The translations under genes were made by a program, and so were the position numbers. DNA of 64,000 bases from an uncultured Bacteroidales bacterium (GTDB taxonomy: Bacteria > Bacteroidota > Bacteroidia > Bacteroidales > Muribaculaceae): assembly GCA_947175245.1 (NCBI GenBank), contig CAMWLW010000002.1, positions 1 through 64,000 on the forward strand. Direction: 5' to 3'. The notes beneath the pieces are model-generated. The model worked only from the letters and a program-made list of their open reading frames with translations, made no database searches and was not told the origin of the DNA. The first letter of the stretch is position 1; each line of letters begins with the position of its first letter. Positions 52,683-60,489 of this stretch are shown here, piece by piece.

Positions 52683-52708
52683 ATGAATAGTCAATCGTGA
52701 CTGTTCAT
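52683..52708 (+). other. Hairpin 24 nt upstream of era
   Basis: ATGAATAGTCA and TGACTGTTCAT form an 11-bp stem with one T-G wobble and the 4-nt loop atcg. It has no U-tract and lies between the fabH terminator and the era start, so it is probably part of the era leader. Confidence 0.5.
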
Positions 52709-52731
52709 AACCCCCAAAATTCAAAGTATAT

Positions 52732-53622
52732 ATGGCAACAGAACATAAAGCCGGATTTGTCAACATCGTCGGAAACCCCAACGTGGGCAAATCAACCCTC
52801 ATGAACGACCTCGTAGGCGAGCGCGTCAGCATCATAACCAACAAAGCCCAGACCACCCGTCACCGCATCATGGGCATCGTCAACACCCCCGAGTATCAGA
52901 TCGTATTCTCTGATACCCCCGGTGTTCTCGTGCCCAAATACAAGCTCCAGGAGAGCATGCTCGAATTTTCTGAAGGCGCCCTCACCGACGCCGACATTCT
53001 GCTCTACGTAACCGACGTGATCGAGGACCCCGTCAAGAATGCCGACTTCCTCGCCAAGGTAGCCAAGGAGACGGTGCCCGTGCTGCTCGTCATCAACAAA
53101 ATAGACCTCGTCAAGAGCCAGCAGGAACTCGAGGATATCGTGGCACGCTGGAAAGAGATACTGCCCAACGCCGAGGTGTTCCCCACCAGCGCCAAAGAGC
53201 ACTTCAACGTCACTAACCTCATGAGCCGCATCGTCGAGCTGTTGCCTCCGTCGCCACCTTACTTCGGCAAAGACGCTTTGACCGACAAGCCCGCCCGCTT
53301 CTTCGTCACCGAGATTATCCGCGAGAAGATACTGCTGAACTACGACAAGGAGATACCTTACTCGGCCGAGGTCATCGTCGAGAAGTTTGAGGAGAGCGAG
53401 AAAGCCATCCACATCATGGCCGTCATCTATGTCGAGCGCGACTCTCAGAAGGGCATCATCATAGGCCGTGGCGGCTCGATGCTCAAACGCGTCGGCACCG
53501 AGGCCCGCAAGGACATCGAGAAATTCTTTGACAAGAGCGTTTACCTCGAGCTCTTTGTCAAGGTCGAGCCCAACTGGCGCAACAGGGAGAATAAACTCAA
53601 GTCGTTTGGTTATATCGAGTAA
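52732..53622 (+). CDS. era: GTPase Era
   Basis: 296 aa. The GTPase motifs are GNPNVGKST (G1), TTRH with the G2 Thr, DTPG (G3), NKID (G4) and SAKE (G5). The C-terminal KH domain (about 200-296) includes GIIIGRGGSMLKRVG. Era binds the 3' end of 16S rRNA in 30S assembly. Followed by der after 50 nt. Confidence 0.97.
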   Translation: MATEHKAGFVNIVGNPNVGKSTLMNDLVGERVSIITNKAQTTRHRIMGIVNTPEYQIVFSDTPGVLVPKYKLQESMLEFSEGALTDADILLYVTDVIEDPVKNADFLAKVAKETVPVLLVINKIDLVKSQQELEDIVARWKEILPNAEVFPTSAKEHFNVTNLMSRIVELLPPSPPYFGKDALTDKPARFFVTEIIREKILLNYDKEIPYSAEVIVEKFEESEKAIHIMAVIYVERDSQKGIIIGRGGSMLKRVGTEARKDIEKFFDKSVYLELFVKVEPNWRNRENKLKSFGYIE

Positions 53623-53672
53623 TATTCATAACTTCGCGTTATAACTGAAATTTAAGATATTCATATAATAAT

Positions 53673-54989
53673 ATGGGACAGCTTGTAGCAATTGTAGGAC
53701 GACCCAACGTGGGCAAGTCGACACTATTCAACCGACTTACCCAGACCCGCACGGCCATCGTTGACCCCACAGCCGGCACCACCCGCGACCGCCAGTATGG
53801 CAAGGTTGACTGGAACGGCAAGGAGTTCTCGATCGTCGACACCGGCGGCTGGGTTGTCAACAGTGAAGATATATTTGAAGGAGAAATCAACAAACAGGTC
53901 GCACTCGCCATCGAACAGGCCGATGAGATACTTTTTGTGGTCGACGCCATGAACGGCGTCACCGACCTCGACGACCACGTGGCCGAGATACTGCGCAAGT
54001 CGCGCAAACCCGTGCTGCTCGTGGCCAACAAAGTCGACTCAAACGAGTGGCTCTATAACGTGCCCGAGTTCTATTCGCTCGGTCTCGGCGAGCCTTATCC
54101 CATCTCGGCCGTCAGCGGCTTCGGCACCGGCGACCTTCTCGACGCCGTCGTGGCCAAGCTACCCGAGAAGACCGACGATGACGAGTCGCTCGACGACATA
54201 CCCCGATTTGCCATCGTGGGCCGACCCAACGCCGGTAAATCGTCGCTCATCAACGCCTTCATCGGCGAGGAGCGCCACATAGTCACCGACATCGCCGGCA
54301 CCACCCGCGACAGCATCTATACGCGTTACAACAAGTTCGGCTTCGACTTCTACCTCGTCGACACCGCCGGCATACGCAAGAAGAACAAAGTCAACGAGGA
54401 CATCGAGTATTACTCGGTCATCCGCTCGATACGCGCCATCGAGGCCAGCGACGTCTGCATCCTCATGATCGACGGCACCCGCGGCATCGAGGCCCAGGAC
54501 ACCAGCATCTTCTCGCTCATACAGCGCAACAAGAAGGGCCTTGTCGTCTGCGTCAACAAGTGGGATCTTGTCGAGGACAAGTCAGTGGCCGCCATTCGTC
54601 ACTATGAGGCCGCCATACGCGAGCGCTTCGCCCCCTTCACCGACTTCCCCATCCTGTTCACCTCGGCCCTCACCAAGCAGCGCATCTTCAAGGTGCTCGA
54701 GACCGCAGTCAAAGTCTACGAGAACCGCCACCGCGAGGTGCCCACCCACCAGCTCAACACCGTCATGCAGGAAGTCATCGCAGCCTATCCGCCACCTGCC
54801 AACAAAGGCAAGTACGTCAAGATCAAGTACGTTACAATGCTCAAAGGCTCGCCTATACCCACATTCATCTTCTTTTGTAACCTGCCCCAGTGGGTCAAAG
54901 AACCCTACCGCCGCTACCTCGAGAACAAGATACGTGAGAACTGGAATTTCCACGGCACCCCCATCAACGTCTACATGCGCGAAAAGTAA
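53673..54989 (+). CDS. der: Ribosome-assembly GTPase Der (EngA)
   Basis: 438 aa with two G domains in tandem, GRPNVGKST (about 8) and GRPNAGKSS (about 185), each with its own DTxG and NKxD motifs, then a KH-like C-terminal domain ending [13 protein letters not shown]. It acts in 50S assembly. A GC-rich hairpin follows. Confidence 0.97.
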   Translation: MGQLVAIVGRPNVGKSTLFNRLTQTRTAIVDPTAGTTRDRQYGKVDWNGKEFSIVDTGGWVVNSEDIFEGEINKQVALAIEQADEILFVVDAMNGVTDLDDHVAEILRKSRKPVLLVANKVDSNEWLYNVPEFYSLGLGEPYPISAVSGFGTGDLLDAVVAKLPEKTDDDESLDDIPRFAIVGRPNAGKSSLINAFIGEERHIVTDIAGTTRDSIYTRYNKFGFDFYLVDTAGIRKKNKVNEDIEYYSVIRSIRAIEASDVCILMIDGTRGIEAQDTSIFSLIQRNKKGLVVCVNKWDLVEDKSVAAIRHYEAAIRERFAPFTDFPILFTSALTKQRIFKVLETAVKVYENRHREVPTHQLNTVMQEVIAAYPPPANKGKYVKIKYVTMLKGSPIPTFIFFCNLPQWVKEPYRRYLENKIRENWNFHGTPINVYMREK

Positions 54990-55012
54990 CCGCCGATCGC
55001 GCCCAAACATAA

Positions 55013-55051
55013 CAGCCCCGCCTGCGTGGTTCTCACCACCCGGCGGGGCTG
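55013..55051 (+). terminator. Strong hairpin after der
   Basis: CAGCCCCGCC/GGCGGGGCTG outer stem, with an inner GTGGT-tctc-ACCAC. The following sequence gctgcatataa is not a real U-tract, so it may be a terminator or a REP-like element. Confidence 0.55.
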
Positions 55052-55078
55052 CTGCATATAATGATGTTGTTGAGATGT

Positions 55079-55122
55079 AATGTATTGATACTCAGTAGGG
55101 ATGCGATTAATCGCGTCCGCCG
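55079..55122 (+). repeat. 44-bp repeat with palindromic core, copy 1
   Basis: AATGTATTGATACTCAGTAGG followed by GATGCGATTAATCGCGTCCGCCG. It matches 55321-55364 at 41 of 44 positions. The core GGATGCGATTAATCGCGTCC folds completely if a G-T pair is allowed. Confidence 0.88.
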
Positions 55123-55267
55123 CCGATAGGCCGATTGCCACTGAGTGCCGGAGGCACGTGATTGCGGTTAACCCCTGGTGGAGAGACCCGTAGGGACTCG
55201 GAACCTGGGGCAGCGACATCCACCCAATCCCGTGAGCCTCGAAGAGGCGATGTCGTGAGTATCAATA
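55083..55267. mobile_element. MITE-like element bounded by 12-bp inverted repeats
   Basis: TATTGATACTCA (55083-55094) and TGAGTATCAATA (55256-55267) are perfect inverted repeats 185 bp apart. Inside are several hairpins: GTGCC-gga-GGCAC (55145-55157), CCCC(T)GGT with ACC(T)GGGG around 55171-55210, and GACATC with GATGTC. No ORF is carried. It looks like a non-autonomous or REP/BIME-type element, and no target-site duplication is evident. Confidence 0.55.
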
Positions 55268-55292
55268 CTATTCGTTTTGACATGTTCGCAGC

Positions 55293-55312
55293 GGGCGTGA
55301 AAAATCACGCCC
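55293..55312. repeat. REP-like palindrome GGGCGTGA-aaaa-TCACGCCC
   Basis: Perfect 8-bp stem with a 4-nt loop, followed by CTACAT. Similar intergenic GGGCG palindromes occur repeatedly in Bacteroidota genomes; that recurrence is from general knowledge and not seen elsewhere in this window. Confidence 0.6.
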
Positions 55313-55320
55313 CTACATAT

Positions 55321-55364
55321 AATATATTGATATTCAGTAAGGATGCGATTAATCGCGTCCGCCG
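55321..55364 (+). repeat. 44-bp repeat with palindromic core, copy 2
   Basis: Second copy of 55079-55122 in the same orientation, differing at three positions. Here it is not followed by the rest of the MITE-like element. Confidence 0.88.
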
Positions 55365-55405
55365 GGAAGTTGGTTTTGATAGTTAACCCAAATAAGGGAA
55401 AAAGG

Positions 55406-55650
55406 TTATTTGCCCCTCTTGCAATGACAACCGTTCACGTGGTCGTCGATGAAGCCGGCGGCTTGCAGAAAGGCGTAGCAGATTGTGGTGCCGAAAAATT
55501 TGAATCCGCGGCGTTTCATGTCTTTGCTTATGGCGTCAGAAATTCAAACAGTGTCTTGTCATCGGTTACCGGGCGACCCCATTCCTCGTCGTGATACTTC
55601 ACATACAGCGGGTCGTCGCCACACCATCGGCATCGCTTTGTTTCCATCAT
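55406..55650 (-). pseudogene. tag: Decayed DNA-3-methyladenine glycosylase I (tag), centre deleted
   Basis: Not in the ORF track. On the minus strand the start reads MMETKRCRWCGDDPLYVKYHDEEW, the exact type of Tag N-terminus, and runs to ...DDKTLFEFLTP-stop. After a couple of bases, in another frame, the Tag C-terminus appears: SKDMKRRGFKFFGTTICYAF, then FIDDHVNGCHC. The Cys and two His/Cys zinc-site ends are preserved, but the central region of more than 100 residues with the active-site Glu is missing. The gene once removed 3-methyladenine from DNA and is now broken. Confidence 0.85.
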
Positions 55651-55718
55651 TTCAGTTGTTTATGTTTAATGATGGTGTAAAGTTACGACAAAAAGTTGAA
55701 AAATATGGTGTATTAATT

Positions 55719-55748
55719 TTGTAACCGATACAGTTTTTACTACTTTTG
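55719..55748 (+). promoter_or_regulatory. Promoter of structured leader and PEGA gene, TTG-N19-TACTTTTG
   Basis: -33 TTG (55719-55721) and -7 TACTTTTG (55741-55748) are 19 bp apart. Transcription from about 55755 gives a leader of roughly 300 nt before 56055. The spacing equals that of the promoter before copy 1 of the element. Confidence 0.65.
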
Positions 55749-55796
55749 TGGCCATGCGGAGGAGTCCGCGACATATAATTTTTATAAGCGTTTCTT

Positions 55797-55977
55797 GCTT
55801 AATCCTTTAAAGAAAAATCGCCAATTTTTTAACGGAAGGATTAGAGCTACCTGGAATCGCTCATGCTTGTATATTCCAGCCCGTGCTATGCCCGGGCGTG
55901 TAATGATATAGGCGTAGCGTGGGGGTGGTCTGTTTATTTCCGTTAGGGCGTTTGGCGATGCCTTCTTTAAGATAAGC
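55797..55977 (+). ncRNA. Structured 5'-leader element, copy 2
   Basis: Nested stems: GCTTA/TAAGC, TTAAAGAA/TTCTTTAA, core ATCGCCAA/TTGGCGAT, and TAACGGAA/TTCCGTTA. The apical part holds further hairpins such as CTGGAAT/ATTCCAG. The strand GGGCGTTTGGCGATGCCTTC (55946-55965) is identical to copy 1, while the outer and inner stems differ in sequence but keep pairing. It ends 77 nt before the ATG at 56055, against 74 nt in copy 1. Regulatory RNA or independent small RNA are both possible. Confidence 0.6.
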
Positions 55978-56054
55978 AGAACATTGTCCTGCGCTTTATT
56001 TTTTATAATTGCTCGTGACGGGGACATATTCGGGCATAAAACTCTACACATTAT

Positions 56055-56732
56055 ATGAGATTGAGACATCTTTTTGTGTTTGTGATGGTTGTCTTTGCCT
56101 GCTACGCGATGTCAGCAAAAAAAGTAACCGTTCATGTTGTTCCCGAAAACGCCAAAATCATTGTCGATGGGGCCGAAGTAGGCAGTGGCTCATACACACT
56201 GAAGTTTGAGCGTGGCGTTGATTTCTATCTGATTAAGCTCGAGGCTCCGGGCTACATTTCGCGTAACGTTAAGTTACTCAAAACCAATCCTAAAAATACC
56301 GTGTTGTACACTCTCGAAGAGGATGAGGCTATGGCAAATTCTTCGGGCGGTGATGATGGTGCCGGCGCCGAGGCAAACAAATGGTTTGACGTGACGTGCC
56401 GCAAGGGCCTGTCGGAAGATGTTATCTGGAAACGTCTTATTTCGGTGGCTATAAACTATTTTGATAACATCCAGGTGCGCGACAAGGCTGCCGGTTGGAT
56501 AAAAACCGAGTGGAAGCCTACAATTTTTAAGAATCAGGTTGTACGCACCCAGATGGAAGTGCGCATGTCGTTCACCGATGAAGATGTGGTGTCTTATCGT
56601 GTCAGAATTGCGACCGAGATTAAAGACAAGAACTGTCGCGGCAACCAGTGCTACCACCGTTATGACAGGGTGCTGAACAAGTTTGCGCCGCTTATTCAGG
56701 AATTGCAGACAACCGTCGGCGGCGGTGAATAA
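56055..56732 (+). CDS. Secreted PEGA-domain-like protein
   Basis: 225 aa with a signal peptide (MRLRHLFVFVMVVFACYAMSA). Residues about 22-85 resemble a PEGA domain: VTVHVVPENAKIIVDGAEVGSGSYTLKF, then VDFYLIKLEAPGYISRNVKLL. The second half (about 105-220) is an alpha/beta domain starting WFDVTCRKGLSEDVIWKRLISVAINYFD, similar to small periplasmic domains of unknown role in Bacteroidota. Expressed behind a long leader with the structured element. Probably cotranscribed with the next gene (25 nt). Confidence 0.75.
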   Translation: MRLRHLFVFVMVVFACYAMSAKKVTVHVVPENAKIIVDGAEVGSGSYTLKFERGVDFYLIKLEAPGYISRNVKLLKTNPKNTVLYTLEEDEAMANSSGGDDGAGAEANKWFDVTCRKGLSEDVIWKRLISVAINYFDNIQVRDKAAGWIKTEWKPTIFKNQVVRTQMEVRMSFTDEDVVSYRVRIATEIKDKNCRGNQCYHRYDRVLNKFAPLIQELQTTVGGGE

Positions 56733-56757
56733 TCCATTTTAAACCAATATCAGAATC

Positions 56758-57435
56758 ATGAAATTATATAAGTTTTTATTGCTGAGCTGGCTGATGCTGG
56801 CTCCGGGCATCATTAATGCTCAGTCATCGTTGCTGTCAGGTAAAGTTGATACTCAAGATGACATGAATATGACTCAGTCATTTGACAGTTCACTATACGA
56901 GTATTATCCCGTTACTGATGACAATATGTTGTGGGCCGACGACAAGACGAAGTACACAAAGGTACAGCTTAAGAAAAAGCATCTTGAGCTCCAGTGTAAA
57001 GAGCAGGGAATGTTTGTAAGTGCTGTTTCAAAAGTGCCGGTTGACTTCAAGGCTAATATTGTAGTTAACGGAATATTTGCACCTTGGGTAATAAACGATA
57101 AACATAAATTTGGTTTTATTTTTAATGCAAGGAATGAATTAAATTTCCACGCGATTGTTTTTGGTAATAAATATGCTTACTACATTACTGCTGAAAAAGG
57201 GCAGATATCAGTCGAAGAACGCGCACTGTATAAGATATCGAAGAATAAGGCATGGAATGTAGCTTTCGTCAAGGAGGGCAGCAAATGTACCGTGATGCTT
57301 GACGGCATGGAAATTATGGAACTGAACAACCTTGAGCTTGACGGCAACAAGGTGGGATTTTACACCGATAATAAATCAGTATTGTATGCCTATGGGGTGG
57401 GGTATTTCCAGCAGCCCGAGGAAGAAGAAAACTAA
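56758..57435 (+). CDS. Secreted protein, possibly jelly-roll fold
   Basis: 225 aa with a signal peptide (MKLYKFLLLSWLMLAPGIINA). The mature part is beta-rich, with KFGFIFNARNELNFHAIVFGNKYAYYIT, then VAFVKEGSKCTVMLDGMEIM and VGFYTDNKSVLYAYGVGYF. This layout resembles concanavalin-like/LamG domains such as DUF1080. The match is by pattern only and no catalytic site is proposed. It is followed by a shared bidirectional terminator. Confidence 0.65.
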   Translation: MKLYKFLLLSWLMLAPGIINAQSSLLSGKVDTQDDMNMTQSFDSSLYEYYPVTDDNMLWADDKTKYTKVQLKKKHLELQCKEQGMFVSAVSKVPVDFKANIVVNGIFAPWVINDKHKFGFIFNARNELNFHAIVFGNKYAYYITAEKGQISVEERALYKISKNKAWNVAFVKEGSKCTVMLDGMEIMELNNLELDGNKVGFYTDNKSVLYAYGVGYFQQPEEEEN

Positions 57436-57466
57436 CAATAGAGATTCGTCTCTAATCATATAGATG

Positions 57467-57500
57467 TAGTGGGGGTGCGCGGCATCCCCACTATTGTTTT
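57467..57500. terminator. Bidirectional terminator between convergent genes
   Basis: TAGTGGGG (57467-57474) pairs with CCCCACTA (57486-57493), with gtgc/gcat inside, and attgtttt follows on the plus strand. The stop codon of the minus-strand gene lies in the right arm. Confidence 0.65.
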
Positions 57501-58003
57501 GGGGTGGGCTCGGCGTACAGGTTGGCGAGGGCGTGAGGGGCATCGCCCTGGGCAAAAGCCGAGTAGGGGATAATGAGCATTGGGAGCGGCGATTGGCGCG
57601 TATAGTCGAGCTCAAGGTGGTCGCCTTTTTCGATGACAGTTCGGAGGTTGTTGTTGGTCAGGTAGATGTCGGCGTGGAGCGGATGCTCGTCGCCGTCGAC
57701 TGCCTCAAAAGTCACTGTGACGCCGTGGCTGTCGATGGTGACGCGGTGGGGGCGTGACAGCGCCGCTGTCTCGGGCTTGAGCAGATAGCTGTAGTATGCA
57801 ACCATCACGGCCGGAGGTACGAGCATCAGTAGCCAGATGAACGCGGCGAACAGGTAGGCCGCATCGTGAAATGCAGCCAACGCAAATGCCACGGCCGGCA
57901 ATACCGCTACCCACCACAGCCGCTCGGCGAGCCTTGACATGGCGGCGCGGGCGTATGTGGCAGGTGACACGGTGATGACGTCGGTGGTGACGGCGTGGCT
58001 CAT
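57491..58003 (-). CDS. Membrane protein with cytosolic beta-rich tail, unknown
   Basis: 170 aa. Two transmembrane helices (about 28-48 and 52-72, with WWVAVLPAVAFALAAF then LFAAFIWLLMLVPPAVMVAY) are followed by a beta-rich domain (VTIDSHGVTVTFEAVDGD, HLELDYTRQSPLPMLIIPYSAF), a layout like YcxB-type membrane proteins. It lies 6 nt after the nucleoside phosphorylase gene on the same strand and is probably cotranscribed. Confidence 0.65.
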   Translation of the reverse strand: MSHAVTTDVITVSPATYARAAMSRLAERLWWVAVLPAVAFALAAFHDAAYLFAAFIWLLMLVPPAVMVAYYSYLLKPETAALSRPHRVTIDSHGVTVTFEAVDGDEHPLHADIYLTNNNLRTVIEKGDHLELDYTRQSPLPMLIIPYSAFAQGDAPHALANLYAEPTPKQ

Positions 58004-58009
58004 TATTTA

Positions 58010-58885
58010 TCAGATACGGTCAAGGACGGTACCGATCAGGTCGGTGACAGCGGTCTTGTAGTTGGGGTTGGCCTCGGTGTTCATGCGGTTGGCGATGATG
58101 GTGCAGACGGTCATGGCGCGGTGGCCCATCAGTCGGCCAAGACCCTGAAGCGGTGCGCTCTCCATCTCATAGTTGGTGATGCGGCGGCCGTTGTGCTCAA
58201 ACTCTTCGATAGTGCGGTTGAGCGTGGGCGAGGCGAGGGGCAGGCGCAACTGTCGGCCCTGAGGCCCGTAGAAACCGACGGCCGAGATTGTGTTGCCGCG
58301 CACCATGTCGTCGCGGCCTATGCGCTCCACGAGGTCGGCGTCGGCATTGACAACGTATGGGTTGGCCCACAGTGGGTTCCATGCTGTTTTCTCGATGAAG
58401 GCCTTCTCGAAGTCGAGGTCGGCGACCTCGTTGCGGCCGGCGTAGTAGTTGAGCACGCCGTCAAATCCGATAGCCTTCTCGGCGATGACCGGGGTGCCGA
58501 GTTTCAGCTCGGGCTGCAGGGCGCCCGATGTGCCGATGCGCACGAGTGTGAGCTGCCGGTGCTCGGGATTGATCTCGCGGGTCTCGAAGTTGATGTTGGC
58601 GAGGGCGTCGAGCTCGTTGATGACTATGTCGATGTTGTCGGGGCCTATGCCGTGGCTAAGACACATGATAGGCTTGCCCTGATAGGTGCCGCCGATGGTG
58701 TGAAACTCGCGCGATGACACCTCGAAGTCGCGGGTGTCGAAGAACGATGCCACGATGTCGACGCGCGCGGGGTCGCCGACGAGGATGACGCGGTCGGTGA
58801 GCATCTCGGGGCGCAGGTGGAGGTGGAACACCGAGCCGTCGGAGTTGATGATGAGTTCTGACGAGGGGATAATACGTTTTTCCAT
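58010..58885 (-). CDS. Nucleoside phosphorylase (uridine-phosphorylase type)
   Basis: 291 aa. The PNP/UDP family signatures are VILVGDPARVD near the N-terminus, GIGPDNIDIVINELDAL, VRIGTSGALQPEL, GVLNYYAGR, and the substrate-binding NYEMESAPLQGLG. It cleaves nucleosides with phosphate for salvage; uridine is the likeliest substrate, but purine nucleosides cannot be excluded. It shares a transcript with the small membrane protein gene. Confidence 0.93.
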   Translation of the reverse strand: MEKRIIPSSELIINSDGSVFHLHLRPEMLTDRVILVGDPARVDIVASFFDTRDFEVSSREFHTIGGTYQGKPIMCLSHGIGPDNIDIVINELDALANINFETREINPEHRQLTLVRIGTSGALQPELKLGTPVIAEKAIGFDGVLNYYAGRNEVADLDFEKAFIEKTAWNPLWANPYVVNADADLVERIGRDDMVRGNTISAVGFYGPQGRQLRLPLASPTLNRTIEEFEHNGRRITNYEMESAPLQGLGRLMGHRAMTVCTIIANRMNTEANPNYKTAVTDLIGTVLDRI

Positions 58886-58914
58886 GATAATTCTTATACT
58901 GAAATTTTCGGTTA

Positions 58915-60063
58915 CTATGTTAACAACGACGCGGGGTCGATGGTTTGAATTACTTCATAGCGGTTGCCGGGCTGCAGGGTCACAATGTTTTTCATTTCGA
59001 GGCCTATCATCACGGTCATGATGCGCGCGGCCGACATGCCGCTTGCCGTTGCGAGCATGTCGTTGTCACAGCCGGGTGTGGTCATGATGTGGTGGAGCAG
59101 CGTGCGCTCGTCGGGCGTCAGGTCGGGTAGGGCGGTTGTTTTGTCGGTGGCCGGCTGTGTGTTTTTGCGAGGCCATCTCATCAGCTCGATCAGGTCGTCG
59201 GCCGATGTTATTGCCGTAGCCTGGCCTGTGGCTATGAGGCGGTTGCAGCCGGCGCTATACACGTCGGTCACCCGGCCCGGTACTGCCGCGACACGCGAAC
59301 CACATTTTGCCGCCAGTCGAGCAGTGGCGAGAGCGCCACCCTGTTCGCCCGATTCCACCACAACGAGCGCATCGCTCAGTGCGGCAATCAAGCGGTTGCG
59401 GGCCAGGAAGTTGTAGCCGTTGACGTTGGCCTCGTGGTCGTAGTCTGACAGCAGCATGCCGCCCTGACGCACCATGCGGCCGGCTACATCGCGGTGTACG
59501 GCCGGGTAGATGCGGTTCAGTCCGTGGCCGAGCACGCCGACAGTCGGGATGCCGGCCGCGAGCGATGAGCGGTGGGCGGCCACGTCGATGCCGTAGGCCA
59601 GACCGCTCACGGTGACGATGTTGTCCACATGGGCGGCGAGGTCGTTGACGAGTTGCTCTGTTACGGCGTTGCCGTAGGTGGTGGCGTGGCGCGTGCCCAC
59701 GATGCCCACTGTCAGCGACGCGTTCAGGTCAACATCGCCGAGCGTGTATATCATCACCGGTGGCCTGGAGGCGTTGAGAAGTCGGTGTGGAAAATCTGCG
59801 TCACGGTACCATACAGGTTTGATTGATGTGGTGTTGAGAAATTTCACTTCGCTGCGCGCCCGCTCGGTGGCTTGATAGCGTTTCTGAATAGGCACAATCG
59901 ATTTCGGCACATCACCGATGGCTTTCAGCTCGGCCTCTGACGCCGACATCACTGCCTCGGGCGTGCCGAGAGCTTCCAGCAGCCTGTCGGCCACGGTTGT
60001 GTCCATGCCCGAGAGCATCGACATGGCGATGCGTGCGGTGAGTGTGTCGACGTCGGTGTTCAT
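58915..60063 (-). CDS. dprA: DNA-processing protein DprA
   Basis: 382 aa. An N-terminal SAM-like part is followed by the Rossmann-like DprA core with VGIVGTRHATTYGNAV, TVSGLAYGIDVAAHRSSL, TVGVLGHGLNRIYP and SGEQGGALATARLA, and a C-terminal winged helix (DNDMLATASGMSAARI). DprA loads RecA on incoming single-stranded DNA, so it is tied to natural transformation. Its ATG overlaps the stop of the thioesterase gene by four bases. Confidence 0.95.
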   Translation of the reverse strand: MNTDVDTLTARIAMSMLSGMDTTVADRLLEALGTPEAVMSASEAELKAIGDVPKSIVPIQKRYQATERARSEVKFLNTTSIKPVWYRDADFPHRLLNASRPPVMIYTLGDVDLNASLTVGIVGTRHATTYGNAVTEQLVNDLAAHVDNIVTVSGLAYGIDVAAHRSSLAAGIPTVGVLGHGLNRIYPAVHRDVAGRMVRQGGMLLSDYDHEANVNGYNFLARNRLIAALSDALVVVESGEQGGALATARLAAKCGSRVAAVPGRVTDVYSAGCNRLIATGQATAITSADDLIELMRWPRKNTQPATDKTTALPDLTPDERTLLHHIMTTPGCDNDMLATASGMSAARIMTVMIGLEMKNIVTLQPGNRYEVIQTIDPASLLT

Positions 60064-60473
60064 AGGGGCGAGAGATAGGGCCCGAATGCCTCGTTTAGTT
60101 CGTCGCCACGCGACACGCGGCCTTCATGTAAGACCACTACCGTAATGAGCGCTTTGACTACCGGGGTGCCGTCGGGTTTGTATATATCCTGTTTGAAAAT
60201 GTACCGCGGGCCGCGGCGTGAAATGTTGAGGCAGCTCACCATCGTCTCGCCCAGGGTGAGCGGGGTGAGGTAGTCGACCTCGGCGCGCGACAGCACGGGG
60301 TCATAACCACGTTCGTGCATGGCGCGGAACGAGTAGCCTATCGAGTCGCAGAACTCGTGGCGTGTATGTTCAAGGTAGTGCAGGTAGCGCGCGTTGTTGA
60401 CGATGCCCTGCACGTCAACCTCATAGTCTCTTACCTTGATAGTGGTAGTAAATGTATAGTTGTCGGTATTCAT
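60060..60473 (-). CDS. Acyl-CoA thioesterase, YbgC/4-hydroxybenzoyl-CoA type hot-dog protein
   Basis: 137 aa from ATG 60473 (MNTDNYTFTTTIKVRDYEVDVQGIVNNARYLHYLEHTRHEF); the track start is eight codons earlier. The hot-dog fold signature, with Asp and the DxxGIVNNARYLHYLE pattern, is that of YbgC/FadM-like acyl-CoA thioesterases. Substrate unknown. It is upstream of dprA with an ATGA overlap, and its start is just 17 nt after the stop of the Schlafen-type gene. Confidence 0.92.
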   Translation of the reverse strand: MNTDNYTFTTTIKVRDYEVDVQGIVNNARYLHYLEHTRHEFCDSIGYSFRAMHERGYDPVLSRAEVDYLTPLTLGETMVSCLNISRRGPRYIFKQDIYKPDGTPVVKALITVVVLHEGRVSRGDELNEAFGPYLSPL

Positions 60474-60489
60474 GACGTCAAATATCCAA

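Noticed and set aside
55343-55724. Plus-strand ORFs 55343-55594 and 55485-55724
   Set aside because: They are antisense to the tag remnant and have no family features.
55782-56069. 95-aa minus-strand ORF across the structured leader
   Set aside because: It reads both arms of the nested stems antisense to the promoter direction, has no recognisable domain and no promoter of its own. RNA structure explains the sequence better.
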